Source: Botrytis cinerea B05.10 (lineage: Eukaryota > Ascomycota > Leotiomycetes > Helotiales > Sclerotiniaceae). Taken from it: a stretch of 64,000 nucleotides of DNA. The notes under the pieces are model-generated. The model had not been told where the DNA came from. It did not search any database and worked only from the letters and a program-made list of their open reading frames with translations. This document shows positions 59,001 through 64,000 of the stretch, in pieces. The stretch spans positions 372,001-436,000 of the forward strand of contig NC_037312.1 in NCBI RefSeq assembly GCF_000143535.2, in the 5' to 3' direction. Numbering within the stretch: the stretch's first letter is position 1; each line of letters begins with the position of its first letter. The position numbers and the translations under genes were made by a program.

Positions 59001-62000
59001 ATGCCTCCAGAACCTAAGATGCCACCGCAAAAAACTGTATCCTTTAAGCTTCAAGTGAAGACTGATGCATCGCCTTTCAACCGTGCTCTTGAGGAGTATA
59101 TCAAGCGGAGAGGGAAGAAGAGCAAGACTTCTCAGTTGATCGCAGACCTGCAAAGTTCACCCAAGCCTCTTTCCAAGCAAGATGTAAACAACGCGTTGAA
59201 GCAGCTCGAAAAAGAGACCACAGATTCTGCAGTAACGCGGAACATTAGGAAAGTGTTAAGGCCAGTGATTACAGTTCTTGCTGATTATTCGGGTGTGGTT
59301 GATACTATGAGTAAGTTAAACCTCATCGGAAAAACAAACATATAATTTATACTCTTAGGTAATGCGGATCCTATGCCGACAGCAATCATTTGGGGTTGCA
59401 TGAAGGTCGTCATCGATACTTCCAAACGATATTTGAATCTATATGATGATATCAAGAACCAACTCGAAGACATTACTCTTCAGCTCAACGTGCTCACAGA
59501 GTTTGAGGAATTATTTGGAGACTCAAAGACCATGCAAGAACTGCTTCAGATGACATATATTGATGTGATCAGGTTTTGGATTCGAGTGGACAAAGAGTGT
59601 CATCGATGCGGTTCGTATCTCGTAGTATTTCAACTTGCCTTCTAACTAACATTTCGAAGTTGCCAATAGAATGGGCAGAGCATTGTCTTCATTTAGTACC
59701 TCAAAATTAGATGTCATCATCAAGGACATCGAAAAGAATGCTGATCGGGTTAGTAAACTAGTTCCTGTTGTACAAGAGCGTGTTCAAAAGGGTGAGCGGG
59801 AAGATGCAGCAGAAGAGAGACGTTTGGCAGGTATCGCTCGAGACCAACAAAGTGCATTCATCGAGCAACAGCTAGAGGACATGAAGCTGAGAGCCATTGC
59901 AAGGAAAAGTATGTGTTTAACACAATATTTAATGCCCGATTGGCTAACAGAGAATGCAGATGGGCGTCAAAAAGACGTGAGAAATTGGTTACGAGGTCAT
60001 TCAACTCTTAACGAAAGCAATTTCCGTCGTCAAGAGCAGTATTTGAGGAGACGAAGTCCTGACACATGTTCCTGGCTCTTTTCTCATGATGAGTTTGAAA
60101 ATTGGAAGAACCTGGATTCAATGAGTTCTGTGCTTTGGGTTAAAGCGGTGCCCGGAGCAGGAAAATCCGTTCTAGCTGCCTTTACACAAAGCACATTTCA
60201 GACCAATTCATCTCTGTGCTCACTATATCAGTATTATTCATTCGATGAAACATTCTCATCCCTTCAAGTCTACTGCGCTATCGCTGAGCAGCTCGCCAAT
60301 CGCTTGTGGACTTATCTCGAGGATATGCCTGAAGACATCCATGCTTTTACACAACGAACAAGTACCGCATTCATGATCGAAGACGTGAAAACCTTTATTC
60401 GCATGAGTTTGAGTCGTCTTCCTCCATCCTATCTATTTCTCGATGGTTTGGACGAGGAATGCGATTCTGGTTCTCGATGGGAAGCGTTGTCGGATGCTTT
60501 GAGATTTTTCATCGAGCTTACACTAGATAAGTCCTACCAACTCAAGCTATGGTGCAGTAGTCAAGATCGGGCTGATCTTAACAAGGCTTTGAAAGACTGT
60601 GCAGTAATTGAGGTTACTAAGGACATAAACAGTGCTGATATCGAGCGTTATCTGTCGAAGTCAATCTTGAAGCTTGATAGTCTAGATCTTGATGAAGGAT
60701 ATCAAAACTTAATACTACAGGATCTTCGCCAGAAAGCAGATGGATGCTTTTTATGGGCATCGCTTATGTTAGACTCTATTTCTAGTGCGGTGACACTGTC
60801 AGCTGTGCAATGTCAAGTTCGAGAAGGCTTACCAAAAGACTATGAGAACTACTACCAGAATAAAATTGACAAAATTGAGGCATCACAAAAATCTTTTGTT
60901 TCGTAAGTCTCACTAAATATACAAGAAAAGAAGCATCACACTAAAGTATGATCCTTAGCCAAATACTCGCATGTATTGTTTATGCACGACGACCGCTACG
61001 ATTAGACGAGCTATGCGAGTCGATTGCGATTCTTGGCGCTTCCGATTGTGACAATGTTGACAAGTCACAGAGATTATTTAGGAGCATGGCTTTAAAGTTA
61101 TGTGAGCCACTTATCCAAATCGAGGATATCGATACCGCACATGGCAAAATTTCAACATGTACTCTCACCCATGGCTCTGTGCGACAATTTCTCGTTAAGC
61201 ACCCAAAATGTCTGAGCAGATCCGAGCCATTAGCATGTGAGATTACGGAGGAAGTCATGGCCAATATTTGTCTAAAATATCTCTGGCAATCTCGTTACCA
61301 GCGGCTATTAATCCAATCCAAGGACACCTTCGAGGATTATACAGGCGAAGATGTAATGGAACACCATTTGCTCTCTTATGCTGCGAAGTACTGGGACAAG
61401 CATCTTGATGGAGTTACATATACCCCTGAAATCTCCTCGAGAGTTCAGAACTTCATCACTTCAGCACAGTTCTTCACATGCCTACAGGTTCAAAGTCTGT
61501 TCATTGGAGGTAAGATCCTGAATACTAGGGATTGCAAGTTTCATGGATCTAATTACATGCAGGACAATTCCAATTCTGGCTCAATTCCAACCGAATTTGG
61601 ACAGGGCCACATCTGAGACGTGTGTTCCCAGCCTGGCTTGCTAGTAACTGTGACAAGAAGCTAGAAATTAAGTATAGCAATTTTGTTGGTGAATGGAATC
61701 ATGTTTTGGATAAGGTTACGAATCTGGGAGGCAAGTACCCCGGTGAAACTGATCGGATTTTTTGGTCTTCTATGGGTCCTACAAATTTCTTGCAAAATGG
61801 TCAAAGTCGTTATAGAAGCTTCATATTTCAGACTCCGGATGAAGACCCTGATCTGGAAACACCTTCTCGATACTATGATGGGATTGATCTCGCGGGTCAG
61901 AATATGGTGGTGTTAAGGATAGAGAATTTGTGAGTACATGTACCATTCTTTTCATCTGAATTAAGATTGTTAACCTTAAGATAGGGGGAGCGGTTCCGAA

Positions 62001-64000
62001 GAGCTTGAATTTACTTGCCAACAGTGGAAAATTGGTACCCGGCGTCCTAAGCTTACAGTATCGCAAAAAATTAATGCATCTCGCGCGAACTGGTGTCTGT
62101 ACGATCATCCAGTTAGCAAAAAGGCGCTTGGGCGTCCTATTCCAGTTTCCCTGACCCCTGATCTTCAATATTTGCGAATTGGCTCACAAATATTTGCCAA
62201 GCAAAAGGACAAATATACACCCATTGAATTATTTGACAAGGAACTATATCTCGATGACATGGCCAATTCCGGACCGTATGTCGCCGTATCGTCAAGACAA
62301 AATTTAACGCACGAGAATCTTGTTGAGATACAGCCAACAGACGATCTCACGATTGACTACGGAGAATACATAGCCCGGAAAATAATTCAACAGCTAGCAA
62401 AAAGCGAGGAACAGGATGTGACTAAGCCCTCAACGGTTGCAACTACCCCTATCGAAAAATCGCAATCCAGTCGGTCTAGCTCTTCGTCAAGTAACAGTTC
62501 TGTTATATCACTTGTAATTGAAGATAGCGTCGATACTGATAAACACAAATATGAGAAAATTATCATTGAAGAGTTTGATGATCTAGTCGATGCTTCTGAT
62601 ATCAGTTCTGATGGTAATTCGGCAGAGACGGATTGGAGTGAAGGGTCAACGATAGGTGATTTGGATGAATTAGACGACGATGATCAATGGAACGATTGGG
62701 CCAATGAGCGAGTCGATATAGAAGATCTAAATAAAGATTTTGATGATTCCGAATATCAAAGATCACATGACAGTGAAGATTCCGGCTCTGACCTTCCAGA
62801 AATTCCAGATTATGACGATCTTTCGGATAACTTCGACGAATCAGGAAACGAAGAGGAAATGGGGGGTATCGGTAAAGATTCCGATATTGAGATGATCTTA
62901 TCCGGAGCACCAGGATATGTTTTAAAGCGCGCTCGTTTGGATACGGATGGCAAAGATTCAGAGTCGTCTTTAGCTAGTCATTATTCACAAAGTCTCTATA
63001 GTGGCTCAGAAAGCGACAATAGCCAAGGCGATGAAGATATCGTGGATAATGAAGAGGCATATAAACTGGAAAGTCTCTACCTTGGGAAGAAACCCATTGG
63101 AAAAGATGCGCCTCGTGTTTCAATACAAATATATGACACTACGATGCAAGACAAAACGCCAATTTTTCACTTTTCGCAACGTATATCTGGCGGGATATTC
63201 CACTCCCCTCCCGTCTTTCACCCAACAGCACCACTTCTGGTTTGGCCCTTGGGCGATGGTAAGATATTGTTTGCAAATCACTCAACCAATACATATTTCA
63301 CCCGAGAACTTTGTTGTTCCACATATCGCTCCTGTCACATTTTCGTTAAGACCAGATTCTCCTCCTGTGGTAAATTCATTCATTTTGCGACACTTGAAGG
63401 CCGTCCCGTTGAAAAAGAACCTAAAATGCATCTTAGTCTTCAAGTTTCAACCCACCATTTGTCTTTCCGCAAAACAGCTAGAAGCCCTCCTCGATTGCTA
63501 TTCAAGACGAATGTACCGCTGGGAGAAAGCGCTTCCATGAGTGTTAGTCGACTACCATACACTCTAACGTGGACGGATAAAGAACTATTCTTTGTTACTC
63601 GAGGAGAAGAGTTGAATGTTATGAGAATTCCATTATTCAGAGGAGCGGATGATAAGACAGTCCCAGTGTGCTGTAACCAAAGTCCAATATATCTTCCTCG
63701 ATCCGCTAAATCGAGAAACGTGCATTATTTTCCTCCTTGTTCGAAATCTAAGAAAGAAGACAAAGTGAAAGGAAAAGAAGAAGTCGGGAAAATTATCATC
63801 GGATCACATTCTTCAATTCCATCCCAAGGATTGATAGTCCCAAGAAGAAGTATGGTACAGCCTCCTATCGGTGTATTGGTGAAGGAAGATACTGACCTTG
63901 GGGGATGGAAATGCAAGAGTATGGATTTGGAGACGGACGGAGACGGAAAGGAGAGGATTAACGTGCATGGTGGGAGATTGCAGGGGAAGTTTGAGAGTTT
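59001..64000 (+). CDS. Giant NACHT-type STAND NTPase (NLR-like), >1566 aa, 3' end outside window
   Basis: Exons 59001-59310, 59359-59610, 59660-59908, 59960-60902, 60947-61509, 61563-61929 and 61985 to the window end are all in phase. The start has A at -6 and GCC before ATG. The N-terminal ~260 residues resemble fungal DUF7708-type regions ('NADPMPTAIIWGCMKVVID') ending in a charged coiled coil. The NACHT core has a P-loop 'VPGAGKS' (about 334-340), Walker B 'YLFLDGLDEE' (about 428-437) and 'LKLWCSSQDR'. A helical arm follows ('LACIVYARRPLRLDELCESI', 'LTHGSVRQFLVKHP'). Residues about 895-1050 are ordered; about 1054-1250 are Ser-rich then very acidic; after that come WD-like strands ('HPTAPLLVWPLGDGKILFAN', 'SSCGKFIHFATLEG'). 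Such proteins act in fungal heterokaryon incompatibility or immunity. Introns 59909-59959 (51 nt, no stop) and the GTTCGT donor at 59611 are noteworthy. Confidence 0.9.

Noticed and set aside
62602..62910. 102-codon minus-strand frame rich in Arg/Leu/Tyr
   Set aside because: It is the antisense of the acidic Asp/Glu codons of the NACHT gene; composition reflects the complement.
63001..63540. 179-codon plus-strand frame
   Set aside because: It overlaps, in another frame, the long stop-free last exon of the NACHT gene, which continues the upstream protein in phase; this frame is a shadow.
1..64000. tRNA, rRNA, CRISPR arrays and intact transposons
   Set aside because: While reading both strands I saw no tRNA-like T-arm/acceptor pairing, rRNA stretch, regular spacer-repeat array, transposase, reverse transcriptase or long terminal repeats. 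A dedicated scan could still find a tRNA or a small element I missed.

Overview
This window looks like nuclear DNA of a filamentous ascomycete. Genes are separated by long AT-leaning spacers. Their introns are short (about 41-200 nt, mostly 45-65) with GT..AG ends and CTAAC/CTGAC-like branch sites. The proteins are typical of Pezizomycotina: a Zn2Cys6 regulator, an Arylsulfotran_2-type protein, a DUF7025-type AAA ATPase and a NACHT STAND receptor. The overall feel (base composition, orphan two-pass membrane proteins, family mix) suggests Leotiomycetes, perhaps Sclerotiniaceae. That placement is inference; no sequence search was run.

Layout. 0-5.3 kb: the 3' part of a low-complexity, probably regulatory protein, then two unnamed two-pass membrane proteins. 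5.3-9.5 kb: no convincing gene. 9.5-15.3 kb: a seven-exon MFS sugar transporter, a secreted/membrane arylsulfotransferase-like protein, and NOP16 on the minus strand. 15.3-19.9 kb: empty spacer. 19.9-22.6 kb: an 892-residue Zn2Cys6 transcription factor. 22.6-33.2 kb: an accessory-looking stretch of intron-rich or broken coding fragments of unknown family, an AT-rich block, a 36-nt hairpin and one well-supported small orphan gene. 33.4-38.7 kb: a mitochondrial-type aldehyde dehydrogenase and a bZIP factor, both on the minus strand. 38.7-45.9 kb: a long gene-poor stretch. 45.9-54.2 kb: an SMP-30/gluconolactonase-like gene and four small plus-strand orphan genes, two of which share a two-pass layout with a luminal C-x8-C pair. 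55.7-64.0 kb: a DUF7025-type AAA ATPase (minus) and a giant NACHT STAND protein (plus, running off the window end), transcribed divergently from a 902-bp spacer.

How the genes relate. Most are ordinary independent fungal genes and there is no biosynthetic cluster. The most system-like arrangement is the head-to-head AAA ATPase / NACHT pair, which could be co-regulated and recalls NLR-type allorecognition or immunity modules of fungi; the functional link is a hypothesis. The NACHT gene's last exon (61985 to the window end, about 672 open codons, acidic tract plus a possible beta-propeller-like part) is easily missed because it has no stop inside the window. Gene models were spliced by eye and checked for frame; exon sums divisible by three support them.
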